The position numbers and the translations under genes were made by a program. 57,400 nucleotides of DNA, from positions 1 to 57,400 of the forward strand of contig JAEYRD010000228.1 in NCBI GenBank assembly GCA_023435725.1, given 5' to 3'. Position 1 is the first letter of the stretch. Each line of letters begins with the position of its first letter. This stretch comes from Pseudomonadota bacterium. GTDB lineage: Bacteria; Pseudomonadota; Alphaproteobacteria; Rhizobiales; Xanthobacteraceae. Of the stretch, positions 9,070-18,111 are shown piece after piece. The notes below the pieces were generated by a model. The model was not told the origin of the DNA. It saw only the letters and a program-made list of their open reading frames with translations, and ran no database searches.

Positions 9070-9462
9070 GGCAACGCCGCCTCATCCGGAACTTCGGATC
9101 GCTCGCAGACCCTTCGGCGGCGGGTGATCCGCCGCTTAAGATGAATGTCGGAAGCCGATTGGCGTCCAGCCATTGTGGCAGGTCAACGCCCGAGCAGCGC
9201 CTTGCTGTGCGTGGTCGGCGCCGGCAGCTGCTCGATGAGTTCCGAGAGGCGGCCGGGATCAGGGTGAAGGCTCGGGCTTCGACAGAGGATGCGAGATTGT
9301 CCATCCCGCTCGGAGGCCAACGGCCTCGGACGAAGTTTTCGGGTGAAATCGCCCCCTGAGGCGAACTACTGGGATGACGCAATACAAAGGAAAGATGGCG
9401 CGCCTCAGCGCAGATCTTGGCACGGTGCGTCGAGGGAAGAGCCCGGCGCTGAACCCCATTGC
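9070..9462. other. gene-free stretch
   Basis: No convincing gene lies between the CBS protein and the SDR gene. On the minus strand, 9183-9305 reads as an open protein-like frame ending LPAPTTHSKALLGR and a TGA, but it has no start codon and no family I recognise. It may be the tail of a decayed gene. No hairpin repeat was seen here. Confidence 0.4.
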
Positions 9463-10224
9463 TCACTTGCCGCCAGTGACATCGAGGAACGTGCCGGTGA
9501 TAAAGGAAGCCTCGGCGCTTGCTAGCCATAGGATCGCCCGCGCAACCTCTTCAGGTTGACCGCCTCTTCCCATGGGGATCGAGTCCTTGACGCGATCTAC
9601 CCGTCCCGGCTCCCCGCCGCTGGCGTGCATGTCGGTGTAGATGTGCCCAGGGCGTATGCAGTTGACGCGTATCCCATCCCGCGCGACTTCCTTCGCGAAG
9701 CCAGTTGTGAATGTTTCAAGAGCCCCCTTCGACGCAGCGTAGTCGACATATTCGTTTGGACTGCCGAGCCGGGCCGATGCCGATGAGATGTTGATCACGC
9801 AGCCGCCTCGCCCGTTGTGACGATACGACATGCGCTTCACTGCCTGCTGTGCGCAAAGGATAGGACCGATCGAGTTGACCGCGAAGATGCGCCGCATCCG
9901 CTCGAATTCGAGATCCTCTAGCCGGGACTGCCGCGCAATTATCGCGGCGTTGTTCACCAGCACATCGATCCGGCCGAATTTCTGGTCGATCGCGGCGAAT
10001 AGTTGAGCGACCTGCTCTGGATCCGCGCTATCTGCACGAACTGGCAAGGCCCGGCGCCCGATAGACTCCACGTCTGCCGCCACCGCCAGGGCGGCAGATT
10101 CGTTGGAGACGAAACTCAACGCTACATCGTAACCTTCGGCTGCAGCGAGTCGCGCAGTCGCCGCGCCTACGCCGCGACCTCCACCGGTTATCAGAATGAG
10201 CGGCGCCTGAGGAACGGTATCCAT
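9463..10224 (-). CDS. SDR family NAD(P)-dependent oxidoreductase
   Basis: A classical short-chain dehydrogenase of 253 aa. It has the cofactor motif TGGGRGVG (residues 13-20), the NNAA motif, the catalytic serine in NISSAS, and the Y-x3-K pair in YAASK. The C-terminus ends in the typical ITGTFLDVTGGK. The ATG at 10224 has AAAGG upstream; an in-frame TTG at 10254 would add ten residues and is less likely. The substrate is unknown; the closest general type is a glucose/3-oxoacyl-ACP-like reductase. The hexapeptide acyltransferase gene ends about 120 bases to the right, on the same strand. Confidence 0.9.
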   Translation of the reverse strand: MDTVPQAPLILITGGGRGVGAATARLAAAEGYDVALSFVSNESAALAVAADVESIGRRALPVRADSADPEQVAQLFAAIDQKFGRIDVLVNNAAIIARQSRLEDLEFERMRRIFAVNSIGPILCAQQAVKRMSYRHNGRGGCVINISSASARLGSPNEYVDYAASKGALETFTTGFAKEVARDGIRVNCIRPGHIYTDMHASGGEPGRVDRVKDSIPMGRGGQPEEVARAILWLASAEASFITGTFLDVTGGK

Positions 10225-10342
10225 CCAACGAACCTTTATGTGGTGATGGGCCAACGATGAGGGCTGAGACCGGCTAAATGCCGGCGGAGCTTGCCGACTA
10301 TCTAGCAGCGTCGGCTTCGAGATTTCGGTCGAAGCGAGCCAT

Positions 10343-10975
10343 TTACGGCGCCCAACGCTCGCAGAACGTTTCGATATCCGCCGACTGGAAATCCGCCAGT
10401 CGATCCATGATGGTTTCGAACGGCCAATCCCACCAAGCTATTCGTGTGAGCCGCGCCGCGATATCGCGATTGAATCTCTCGCGTATCTGCCGCGCCGGGA
10501 CCCCTCCGACGATCGTGTATGGTTCAACGTCGCGACTGACTACCGCGCCGGCTGCGAGCACGGCGCCATTTCCGACGGTGACACCGGGCAACACAATTGC
10601 CCCATGTCCGATCCAGACGTCGTGGCCGATCATAACGCAGTCAGTTCGCCGGGTCCGAAAGAAGGCGTGATCGCGCTGCGCGGTCTGCGAGTAATATTCG
10701 GGACAGTAGGTAAAGCGATGCAAGGACGGACGATCCATCGGATGGTTCGGCGCTCCCAGCCGCACCTGTGCCGCAATGGCGCAAAACCGGCCAATCTTTG
10801 TGTCCGAGACCATGCAGCCTGGCCCGAGATAGGAGAAATCCCCGAGTTCAGAGAATTCGATCGCGGTGCCGCCGAGAACCTCGCAACAGCGGCCGATCTC
10901 GGCGTTGCGGAGCTTGACCGTCGGGTCGACCACTGTTTCGGCAATTTTCGGCTGCATGCGCTGGAGTTGGTTCAT
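10343..10975 (-). CDS. hexapeptide-repeat acyltransferase (phosphonate-cluster type)
   Basis: A 210-residue left-handed beta-helix acyltransferase. The repeated hexapeptides run from about residue 20 to 160 (IGRCCEVLGG, IGRFCAIAAQ, IGHDVWIGHGAIVLPGVTVG). The histidine in NHPMDRPSLHRF and the GHDVWIGHGA motif are typical of xenobiotic/chloramphenicol acetyltransferase relatives, and the overall pattern with a WWDWP C-terminal motif resembles the transferases found in phosphonate gene clusters. No phosphonate genes are nearby, so the acceptor is unknown. It is divergent from the LysR gene across a 389-base gap. Confidence 0.85.
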   Translation of the reverse strand: MNQLQRMQPKIAETVVDPTVKLRNAEIGRCCEVLGGTAIEFSELGDFSYLGPGCMVSDTKIGRFCAIAAQVRLGAPNHPMDRPSLHRFTYCPEYYSQTAQRDHAFFRTRRTDCVMIGHDVWIGHGAIVLPGVTVGNGAVLAAGAVVSRDVEPYTIVGGVPARQIRERFNRDIAARLTRIAWWDWPFETIMDRLADFQSADIETFCERWAP

Positions 10976-11364
10976 CCGGCGGCCCCTTGTTCAGAATTTG
11001 AACTTGTTTCGATACGCTCAGACCCTCGGGCCCTGTCAGGGCAACGCTCCCGCCAAGCGGCGCTGTGCCGCCACGACCAGAGCAAGCGCAATCGCTGTCC
11101 GAACCACCAGTCCGATCGGTAGCGGCGTGCAGCAGGTTGGCTCGAGCTCACGGCCCGCGCCGGTCCAGATATCGAACCTGGAGTCTCCCGGCGCGTTCGG
11201 AGTGAGAAAAATTGACACGATGTTGGACGATACTCGTGGTTTTGCTATGTCGAACATGATCAAATCCCCTAAGAAAGACGATTAATGGTCAGGAAAATGT
11301 GATATTTCCAAGAGACTTGCAAACGACTAATGTTGCCGCTTCAGGTCAGTTAAATTCACTCGGA
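10976..11364. other. divergent intergenic region between acyltransferase and LysR genes
   Basis: This region should carry the promoters of both neighbours and any LysR operator. A possible minus-strand frame (11036-11263, 75 codons) shows no family features and is not called. I could not pick out a dependable LysR T-N11-A box or a -10/-35 pair by eye. Confidence 0.4.
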
Positions 11365-12270
11365 ATGTCCATACGCCGCCGCTCTTTGCCTCCGTTGAAC
11401 GCCCTTCGCGCTTTCGAGGCTGCCGCCCGTCTCAGTAGTTTCAAGGACGCTGCTGCGGAACTCGGCGTGACGCACGGCGCGATCAGTCGGCATGTGCGCC
11501 TCCTTGAGGACTGGCTCGGGCCGCCGGCGCTGTTCCAGCGACTCAATCGGCGCGTTGCGCTGACGCCCACGGGTGTCGCCTTGTTGGCCGAGACCGCCCC
11601 GGCACTCGATCGCCTCTCTACCGCCACGGATCGCCATCAGGCGAGGGGCGGCAGGGCACCTCCGGCCGTATTGCGCGTCAACGCGCTTGCCACGTTTAGC
11701 CTTCGTTGGTTGCTGCCCCGATTGGGACAGTTCCGTGACTTACATCCGGAGATCGAGGTACGACTCTCCACTTCCAATGAACCCGTCGATGCGCTGCGCG
11801 AATCGTATGACCTGATCATTCGCGGCGGGCCAGACACGTTCTACGGCTTCACCGGCCATCTCTTTCTGAGGGAATGTCGCTTGCCGGTGTGCAGCCCGGC
11901 TCTGCTGGAACGACTGCCTCTCAAGGAAGTCGAGGATCTTCGGCAGCACACGTTGCTTCATGCGTCTACGCTTCCGCGGGTCTGGAGCGATTGGTTCGCC
12001 GCGGCAGGCGCGCCAGATCTGGTGCCGGCCGGTTCTCTCACACTCGACCACTTCTACCTGGCGCTTCAAGCCGCACTGGACGGCTTGGGCGTCGCCATGG
12101 GGCCGACGGCTCTTGTGTCGGACGATCTCGATGCGGGCCGTTTCATTGCCCCATTCTCCGGACCGACGCTGCCGTCACGAGGCTACCATGCCTATTTGCC
12201 GGACACGCGGGTGCACGATCCCTCGGTGACGGCCTTCCGTGGATGGCTGGAAGAAATGGGAAAGGTTTGA
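11365..12270 (+). CDS. LysR family transcriptional regulator (GcvA-like)
   Basis: A 301-residue LysR-type regulator. The N-terminal winged helix (residues about 5-65) contains LNALRAFEAAARLSSFKDAA and GVTHGAISRHVRLLEDWLG, the GcvA-like version of the LysR HTH. The effector-binding domain follows (about 90-295). The ATG at 11365 was chosen because the family begins at this point; the in-frame GTG at 11299 would add 22 unlikely residues. It is transcribed away from the hexapeptide acyltransferase, the usual geometry for a LysR gene and its target, so that gene (and possibly the SDR) is a plausible target. Confidence 0.9.
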   Translation: MSIRRRSLPPLNALRAFEAAARLSSFKDAAAELGVTHGAISRHVRLLEDWLGPPALFQRLNRRVALTPTGVALLAETAPALDRLSTATDRHQARGGRAPPAVLRVNALATFSLRWLLPRLGQFRDLHPEIEVRLSTSNEPVDALRESYDLIIRGGPDTFYGFTGHLFLRECRLPVCSPALLERLPLKEVEDLRQHTLLHASTLPRVWSDWFAAAGAPDLVPAGSLTLDHFYLALQAALDGLGVAMGPTALVSDDLDAGRFIAPFSGPTLPSRGYHAYLPDTRVHDPSVTAFRGWLEEMGKV

Positions 12271-12519
12271 TGCCTGCATCGAATTCAATCCATTTCGGTA
12301 AAGTCGCCTGCCGGCGGGAGTGAACTGCGACCCGCGCTCATGACTTCTACGATCCTCGCGCACGGAGCGAACCGGACCCTCATCTGTATGTCCTTGTACG
12401 GCCTGAAGGATGCGGACGAAAAGCTGTTTGCGCGGGAGATTGTCTCTGTCGCAAAGAACGCCGGGAGGGGCGGGTCAGCTACTTGCTGCGTCCCTTGCAC
12501 CGACCAACCGCGTACGACT

Positions 12520-14400
12520 TTAAACTAGTCCGAATTCCATCAAGGCATTCACAACTATTTCTGCGGCCTGTTCGGGCCGACTACCTGTCCCTCTCACTCG
12601 AATCTCTGGATTGGTCGGCGCCTCGTATGATGCATCGATGCCAGTGAAATTATCGATTTCGCCGGACTTTACCTTCGCGTAGAGCCCCTTTGGGTCGCGC
12701 TTTGCGCATTCCTCAATCGGGGTATCAACAAAGACCTCGATAAACTCGCCCTTCCCGACGAGACTACGCACCGCCTCGCGTTCCGCCTTATAGGGCGAGA
12801 TGAACGAGCAAATCACGATCAATCCGCTATCGACCATCAACTTGGCCACCTCTCGCACGCGACGAATATTTTCGACACGATCGGCTTTCGTAAACCCGAG
12901 GTCCCTATTGAGCCCCTGACGGACGTCATCTCCATCGAGCAGCATGGTATGGCGCGACATCTCGAAAAGTCTCTGGTCCACAATATTGGCGATGGTCGAC
13001 TTGCCTGATCCCGAAAGGCCCGTGAACCAGAGGAGAAATGGCTTTTGGTTCTTGAGCGATGCCCGTTCCTTCTTGCCGATCGAGAGCGGCTGCCAGGCGA
13101 CGTCGGCAGCCCGCCGCTTTGCGGTCGCGATCATTCCCGCACCAATGGTGCGGTTTGTGTATCGATCGATCAAGATGAAGGCACCGGTCTTGCGGCCTCC
13201 GTTGTAGGAATCGAAGGCGAGCGGAAGTCCAGCGGCAACATTGCAGAATGCAATCTCGTTCAACTCGAGCGTCGATGCCGCAACCTGCTTTCCCGTGTTG
13301 ATGTCGATGCGGTGTTCAATCGCGGTTACTTTTGCCGACGAGGCAGTTTGCGTTCCGACCCGAAGAATGTAGCTACGCCCAAGAACGAGCGGATCTTCAT
13401 CCATCCAAATCAGATGAGCTGCAAACTGGTCCGAAACGTCGGGCCTCTCCGCCGGCCTACTCAGGACATCGCCTCGGCCAACATCAACCTCATCATCGAG
13501 AGTAATCGTTATAGCGTCGCCGGCCCCGGCGCACGCCACATCTCCGCCATGAGTGATGATCCGCTTCACCCGGCTCAAGCGCCCAGATGCAGCGACAACG
13601 ACCTCGTCACCGGGCGCGATGTAACCCGACGCAACTGTACCCGCGTAGCCTCGGAACGCCGAATTGGGCCTGTTCACCCACTGGACCGGGAAACGAAATG
13701 GTGCACTAGCCGCCTCCGATATGACGTCGACGCTCTCAAGATGGTCAAGCAAACAAGGACCCAAATACCACTCAGTATTGTCGGAACGATTAATGACGTT
13801 GTCGCCGTAACGGGCGGATATCGGGATGGAAACGATCGATGTAAACCCGAGGTCAGCCGCGAAGGCGAAATAATCGTCCACGATACGATCGAAGGCTTCC
13901 TTCTCGTAGTTGAGGAGATCGATCTTGTTGACCGCAAGGACGACATGCCGAATGCCGAGCAGCGAGCAGATGGAGGAGTGGCGCCTAGTCTGGACCAGAA
14001 CGCCCTTGCGCGCATCTACTAAGACGATTGCAGCCTGCGCGTTCGATGCACCAGTCACCATATTGCGGGTATATTGCTCGTGCCCAGGCGCATCCGCGAC
14101 TATGAACGAGCGGCGAGGTGTCGTGAAGAAACGATACGCGACGTCGATTGTTATGCCCTGTGCCCGCTCGGCCTCAAGGCCGTCAACGAGCAATGCTAAG
14201 TCGACGTCGTCGCCAGTGGTGCCATGTCTTGTGCTATCGCGCGCCAGAATTGCCAACTGGTCCTCGAAGATTGCTTTGCAATCATATAGCAGCCGACCAA
14301 TCAGCGTCGATTTTCCGTCGTCCACCGAGCCGCAGGCGATGAACCGCAACTGATCCTTCGTGCCGGATGGCTGCGATCTTCGAACGGCTATGGCATCCAT
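12520..14400 (-). CDS. cysNC: bifunctional sulfate adenylyltransferase large subunit / APS kinase
   Basis: A CysN-CysC fusion of 626 aa that makes APS (with CysD) and then phosphorylates it to PAPS, the sulfate donor. The N-terminal GTPase has GSVDDGKST (24-32), DAPGHEQY and NKID; an EF-Tu-like middle follows. The APS kinase domain begins near residue 455 with its P-loop GLSGSGKST (461-469), then DGDDVRQGLN and the FISPYKAER segment. Its ATG overlaps the cysD stop (ATGA), so the two are translationally coupled. The fused form is shared with rhizobial NodQ. Next to a sulfotransferase gene it probably serves polysaccharide sulfation rather than cysteine synthesis alone. Confidence 0.95.
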   Translation of the reverse strand: MDAIAVRRSQPSGTKDQLRFIACGSVDDGKSTLIGRLLYDCKAIFEDQLAILARDSTRHGTTGDDVDLALLVDGLEAERAQGITIDVAYRFFTTPRRSFIVADAPGHEQYTRNMVTGASNAQAAIVLVDARKGVLVQTRRHSSICSLLGIRHVVLAVNKIDLLNYEKEAFDRIVDDYFAFAADLGFTSIVSIPISARYGDNVINRSDNTEWYLGPCLLDHLESVDVISEAASAPFRFPVQWVNRPNSAFRGYAGTVASGYIAPGDEVVVAASGRLSRVKRIITHGGDVACAGAGDAITITLDDEVDVGRGDVLSRPAERPDVSDQFAAHLIWMDEDPLVLGRSYILRVGTQTASSAKVTAIEHRIDINTGKQVAASTLELNEIAFCNVAAGLPLAFDSYNGGRKTGAFILIDRYTNRTIGAGMIATAKRRAADVAWQPLSIGKKERASLKNQKPFLLWFTGLSGSGKSTIANIVDQRLFEMSRHTMLLDGDDVRQGLNRDLGFTKADRVENIRRVREVAKLMVDSGLIVICSFISPYKAEREAVRSLVGKGEFIEVFVDTPIEECAKRDPKGLYAKVKSGEIDNFTGIDASYEAPTNPEIRVRGTGSRPEQAAEIVVNALMEFGLV

Positions 14401-15299
14401 CAGAAATAGCCTTCGCGCTTCTTTATTTCCATCGACGATGCCGTGTCGAAATCAACCAGACGCCCCTGGCGTTCCGACCACCTAGCTATCCGCATTTCCG
14501 CGACGATCTCTTCAATTGTCGTTGCGGTGGAGTGGATCGCACCGGTTAGCGGATAACAACCCAAAGAGCGGAAACGCACCATTCGCATTTCAGGCTTCTC
14601 ATGCGCCTCCAGTGTAAGTCGATCATCGTCCACCAAAATCATAGCTCCGCTGCGGCGTACGATGGGACGCCTCTCGGCAAAATAGAGCGGGACGACTGAA
14701 ATCCTCTCGAACATGATATATTCCCAGATGTCGACCTCAGTCCAATTCGACAGCGGGAAGACGCGCATCGTTTCTCCTCGCTTGACGCGCGTGTTGAACA
14801 GATTCCACAGTTCGGGCCGCTGGCTGCGAGGATCCCAAGTGTGGCCGGCCGATCGGAATGAGAAGATTCGCTCCTTCGCGCGGCTTGTCTCCTCGTCTCG
14901 CCGCGCCCCACCCAAGGCCGCATCGAACTGGTAGAGATCTAGCGCCTGCTTCAGCGCGTCCGTCTTCATAACTTGCGTGTGGAGAGAAGACCCGGCGCCA
15001 AAGGGGTTGATTCCGCGCCTGATGCCTTCTTCGTTTACGTAGACTATCAAGTTGACGTCGCTCCGCTTGATAGTCTCGTCTCGAAACGCGATCATCTCAC
15101 GAAATTTCCACGTCGTGTCGACATGAAGTAGCGGAAAAGGAATCTTGGCCGGATAAAACGCTTTTGTCGCCACATGAAGCATAACGCTCGAGTCCTTGCC
15201 GATGGAATAGAGCATGACCGGACTATTGAATCCGGCGACTGCCTCGCGCATGATCTCAATTGACTCCGCTTCAAGGCGGCGGAGATATCGCGGCAACAT
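14400..15299 (-). CDS. cysD: sulfate adenylyltransferase subunit 2
   Basis: A 299-residue ATP sulfurylase small subunit of the PP-loop superfamily. It has SIGKDS (32-37), the DTTWKFREMIAFRD segment, GGARRDEE, the FPLSNWTEVDIWEYI motif, and the usual C-terminal KKREGYF. It adenylates sulfate to APS with GTP hydrolysis by CysN. It is the first gene of a two-gene operon with cysNC and is divergent from the polysaccharide exporter operon across about 260 bases. The rhizobial NodP is the same family, but no nodulation genes or nod box are seen here. Confidence 0.95.
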   Translation of the reverse strand: MLPRYLRRLEAESIEIMREAVAGFNSPVMLYSIGKDSSVMLHVATKAFYPAKIPFPLLHVDTTWKFREMIAFRDETIKRSDVNLIVYVNEEGIRRGINPFGAGSSLHTQVMKTDALKQALDLYQFDAALGGARRDEETSRAKERIFSFRSAGHTWDPRSQRPELWNLFNTRVKRGETMRVFPLSNWTEVDIWEYIMFERISVVPLYFAERRPIVRRSGAMILVDDDRLTLEAHEKPEMRMVRFRSLGCYPLTGAIHSTATTIEEIVAEMRIARWSERQGRLVDFDTASSMEIKKREGYF

Positions 15300-15557
15300 A
15301 TCCTTCTTCCACTTACAAGCTCACATCCAGCGTCTCTGCCGCTAGTCGGTGCGCCGGAATCCCCAGCCCCGCAGCCAAGTTGCCCTATTTCTTCGCAAAC
15401 GCGCAAGGCCTTGCGAACAATCTGGAGGTTTAGTGCGACGTTATCGGCAGGCGCCCAAGATCGGCGAGTTTCATTTCCCCTCAAAACTGGATGTTCGCAG
15501 AACTCTGCTGCTGGTATGATCGGCCACTGCATCTTTAATAGAATCACCCTGAATTTA

Positions 15558-16355
15558 ATGAAATCCTCATCCGAAGCCGATCGTGCGTTACGTGAGTTGC
15601 GAAAAGTCGGGACCCAATCGGCGATCTGGCGATCACTGGCCTTCTCGGATATTCGATCGAAATATCGTCTCTCAACGCTCGGATCGCTGTGGATTACGCT
15701 AACGACCGGAGCGCTGGCGCTTTCCGTCGGACTGATCTACGGGCAGTTTTTCGGGCAGGACATTCATGCCTACCTCCCCTACTTTACGGCGAGCTACATC
15801 ACCTGGATGCTGATCGTAGCGACCCTTACCGAATCGTCCATGACGCTCACCAGCGCCGGAAACATCATCAAATCGTCGCAAATGCCAATCGTGTTTCACA
15901 TCATGCGCATGCTCCAGCGCAATTTCATCATTGCCGCCCACAATGCCGTCGTCCTCGCCGCCGTGTGGCCGTTCGTACGCTGGCATGTCGGTCCGGGGGC
16001 GCTGATGAGCATTGCCGGACTGGCGCTTCTGTACCTGTTTCTCGGAGGGGCCTCCATCGTGTTGGCCATTATCTGCGCCCGCTATCGCGATGTCCCGCCG
16101 CTCGTCCAGGTCCTGATGCAGTTCTTGTTTTTTGCCACTCCGGTGATTTGGTACCCCGAGCAACTGCGTTTCGGCGAATTCATCCTGACGTTCAATCCAC
16201 TTGCCTATTTACTGATGGCGGTCCGCGACCCCATCCTCGGCCGCGCGGTCGCGCTTGAAACCTGGTTCATTTGCACATGCCTGGCCGCGACTTCGGTTTC
16301 GGCCGGGGTGCTCATGTACATTCGCTATCGCAAGCGCATTGCCTACTGGGTTTAG
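15558..16355 (+). CDS. wzm: ABC-2 type polysaccharide export permease
   Basis: A 265-residue inner-membrane permease with about six hydrophobic segments, the fold of Wzm/KpsM-type exporters. The N-terminal amphipathic piece (WRSLAFSDIRSKYRLSTLGS) and the late FFATPVIWYPEQL and FNPLAYLLMAVRDPILG motifs are characteristic of this family. It exports completed polysaccharide chains from undecaprenyl carrier across the inner membrane together with the ATPase encoded five bases downstream. The ATG at 15558 was chosen because the family starts at about this point. It is the first gene of the plus-strand operon in the polysaccharide locus. Confidence 0.92.
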   Translation: MKSSSEADRALRELRKVGTQSAIWRSLAFSDIRSKYRLSTLGSLWITLTTGALALSVGLIYGQFFGQDIHAYLPYFTASYITWMLIVATLTESSMTLTSAGNIIKSSQMPIVFHIMRMLQRNFIIAAHNAVVLAAVWPFVRWHVGPGALMSIAGLALLYLFLGGASIVLAIICARYRDVPPLVQVLMQFLFFATPVIWYPEQLRFGEFILTFNPLAYLLMAVRDPILGRAVALETWFICTCLAATSVSAGVLMYIRYRKRIAYWV

Positions 16356-16360
16356 ACACC

Positions 16361-17119
16361 GTGGCCTCCATTACAGCCGAGAACGTCACGGTCGATATTC
16401 CCATCCTGTCGCTTCGTGCGCGATCGCTGCGCACGATCGCAATAGCCAAGGCGCGAGCCATTGGCGGACGAATTGTCGATGACGGATCACACGCCACGGT
16501 CGTACGGGCGCTCGATCAAGTCAGCTTTTCCCTGAAACAAGGTGATCGGCTGGGCCTGGTCGGCCCGAACGGTGCAGGAAAGACAACACTCATTCGCGTC
16601 CTCGCGGACATCTACGCGCCGACGTCCGGCACACTCGAGCGCCGGGGCACCCTCATTCCAATGTTCGACATCGGGATCGGATTCGATGGCGAGGCAACGG
16701 GCTACGAGAACATCGAGCTGCGCGGCATGATGATGGGCCTCTCCAAGGCGGAGATCTCACGGCGCATCGATGAGATCGCCGAGTTCAGCGAACTCGACGA
16801 CTATCTCGACCTGCCCATCCGGACCTATTCCGCCGGCATGACCTTACGCCTGATGTTTTCGATCGCCACCAGCGTCGAAGGCGACATCATCCTTATGGAT
16901 GAATGGGTTTCTGTCGGTGACGAAGCATTTCAGAAAAAGGCGCAGAAGCGCATGAGCGAGATCGTAGGCCGTGCCGGAATACTCGTGATCGCCTCCCACG
17001 ATCCGCACACGCTGCTGCGGCATTGCAACCTCGGAATGCGCCTGGAAAAGGGACGAGTGACAGACATCGGCCCCATCGCGGATGTGCTGAGTCGACCTGC
17101 AGGAACTCCCGCGATATAG
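16361..17119 (+). CDS. wzt: ABC polysaccharide export ATPase
   Basis: The ATPase partner of the permease, 252 aa. It shows Walker A GPNGAGKT (68-75), the family-specific TLIPMFDIGIGFD, signature YSAGM (156-160), Walker B IILMDEW (176-182) and the switch histidine in IASHD. The GTG start lies five bases after the permease stop. The protein ends soon after the nucleotide-binding domain and lacks the C-terminal carbohydrate-binding domain that some O-antigen Wzt proteins use to recognise chain ends. Export should therefore not depend on a terminal cap, as in capsule-type or mannose-independent systems. Confidence 0.92.
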   Translation: MASITAENVTVDIPILSLRARSLRTIAIAKARAIGGRIVDDGSHATVVRALDQVSFSLKQGDRLGLVGPNGAGKTTLIRVLADIYAPTSGTLERRGTLIPMFDIGIGFDGEATGYENIELRGMMMGLSKAEISRRIDEIAEFSELDDYLDLPIRTYSAGMTLRLMFSIATSVEGDIILMDEWVSVGDEAFQKKAQKRMSEIVGRAGILVIASHDPHTLLRHCNLGMRLEKGRVTDIGPIADVLSRPAGTPAI

Positions 17120-17139
17120 CTTTCAGGTCAGCCGCGGAT

Positions 17140-18033
17140 ATGGTTTCAAGCGCGAGCGCGCAACAGTTACGAACCTGGAATTGCTTAATGCTTCACTTCA
17201 AGCTCGTCCAATATCTCGTGCACAGAGGATACATAAAGACCGGCTCCAGAATCATGGACGTCGGCACGCAAAATCTCATGTTCGCGGAGCCCTCGGCAGC
17301 AATTGACCTCGTGAGCTCACTGCGTCGCGCTCCTCTGAGCGGGCCTGACATCAAGGAAATCGAACGCGTTTGCTATTTCTCGACGCCGCGGCCTGGCGAA
17401 CGCACGGCATTCCTTCACGAACTTCTGGCAATGACCGATGTCAGTTACGATTCGATCGACATCGTCGATGGCCTTAAGACCACAATCTTCGATCTGAATT
17501 TCGACGAAGCTCCGCAGGAATGGATCGGACGTTTCGATCTGATCATCAATTGCGGGACATTGGAGCATGTCATCAACCAATTCAGGTCGCTGAACTTCAT
17601 TCACAACCTGCTGAAGGTCGGCGGCGTCTGGTTCGACCAGCCTCCGTCCATTGGGTTCCTCAATCACGGTTACTACAACTACAATCCGTTGTTTTATCAC
17701 GATATCGCGGCGGCAAATAACTACGAGCTGCTCGAGGCGTGGTACAGCGACGCCGGCAGCTATCCATTGCTTGATACGCGATTTCCGGTCATTGCAGTTG
17801 ACCGACTGGACGACGACGGCGAGCGCGCCAAGGCCGCCAAGAAACCCTTCAGCGATGATCCTGCAGGCTCCACGGAAGCAGGGCCCAGCTACAACTTCAA
17901 TGCGGTCATGAGAAAAACCACCGTTGGTCCATTGCGTCTGCCGCTGGAGATCCGGACGACGCACGGCCCGATCGGAGGCGACGCAAAGCGCCAATACGGC
18001 ACGTCAGTTTTCGATTCTACTTCAAAGAAATAA
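17140..18033 (+). CDS. SAM-methyltransferase-like protein of the polysaccharide locus
   Basis: A 297-residue soluble protein. It has an altered class I methyltransferase pattern: motif I-like IMDVGTQN (38-45) and a motif IV-like RFDLIINCGTLEHV (131-144) followed by FIHNLLKVGG. The glycine-rich loop of motif I is reduced, so enzyme activity is not certain. It follows the ABC ATPase by about 20 bases and is probably co-transcribed. A distant relative with the same unusual motif I lies at the other end of the locus (39602-40669). Likely role: modification of a sugar or of the polymer end. Confidence 0.65.
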   Translation: MVSSASAQQLRTWNCLMLHFKLVQYLVHRGYIKTGSRIMDVGTQNLMFAEPSAAIDLVSSLRRAPLSGPDIKEIERVCYFSTPRPGERTAFLHELLAMTDVSYDSIDIVDGLKTTIFDLNFDEAPQEWIGRFDLIINCGTLEHVINQFRSLNFIHNLLKVGGVWFDQPPSIGFLNHGYYNYNPLFYHDIAAANNYELLEAWYSDAGSYPLLDTRFPVIAVDRLDDDGERAKAAKKPFSDDPAGSTEAGPSYNFNAVMRKTTVGPLRLPLEIRTTHGPIGGDAKRQYGTSVFDSTSKK

Positions 18034-18111
18034 TTCATATCTGTCGCGCGTCGCGGACCAACATTCCTCGGTGTCGGCGTGCTGACAGAACAACAGTCTC
18101 CGTGAAGCAGA

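Noticed and set aside
9044..9529. 161-codon minus-strand open frame
   Set aside because: It overlaps the SDR gene's 3' end and the CBS gene's end in other frames and has no protein-like pattern. Only a separate start-less frame at 9183-9305 looked at all protein-like.
11036..11263. 75-codon minus-strand frame between the acyltransferase and LysR genes
   Set aside because: No ribosome binding site or family pattern was seen, and it lies where regulatory sites for the divergent genes are expected.
12520..15299. nodPQ of a nodulation (symbiosis) island
   Set aside because: The proteins match NodP/NodQ as well as CysD/CysNC, but no nodABC, nodH-type neighbour, nif or fix gene and no nod box is visible. 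The surroundings are polysaccharide genes.
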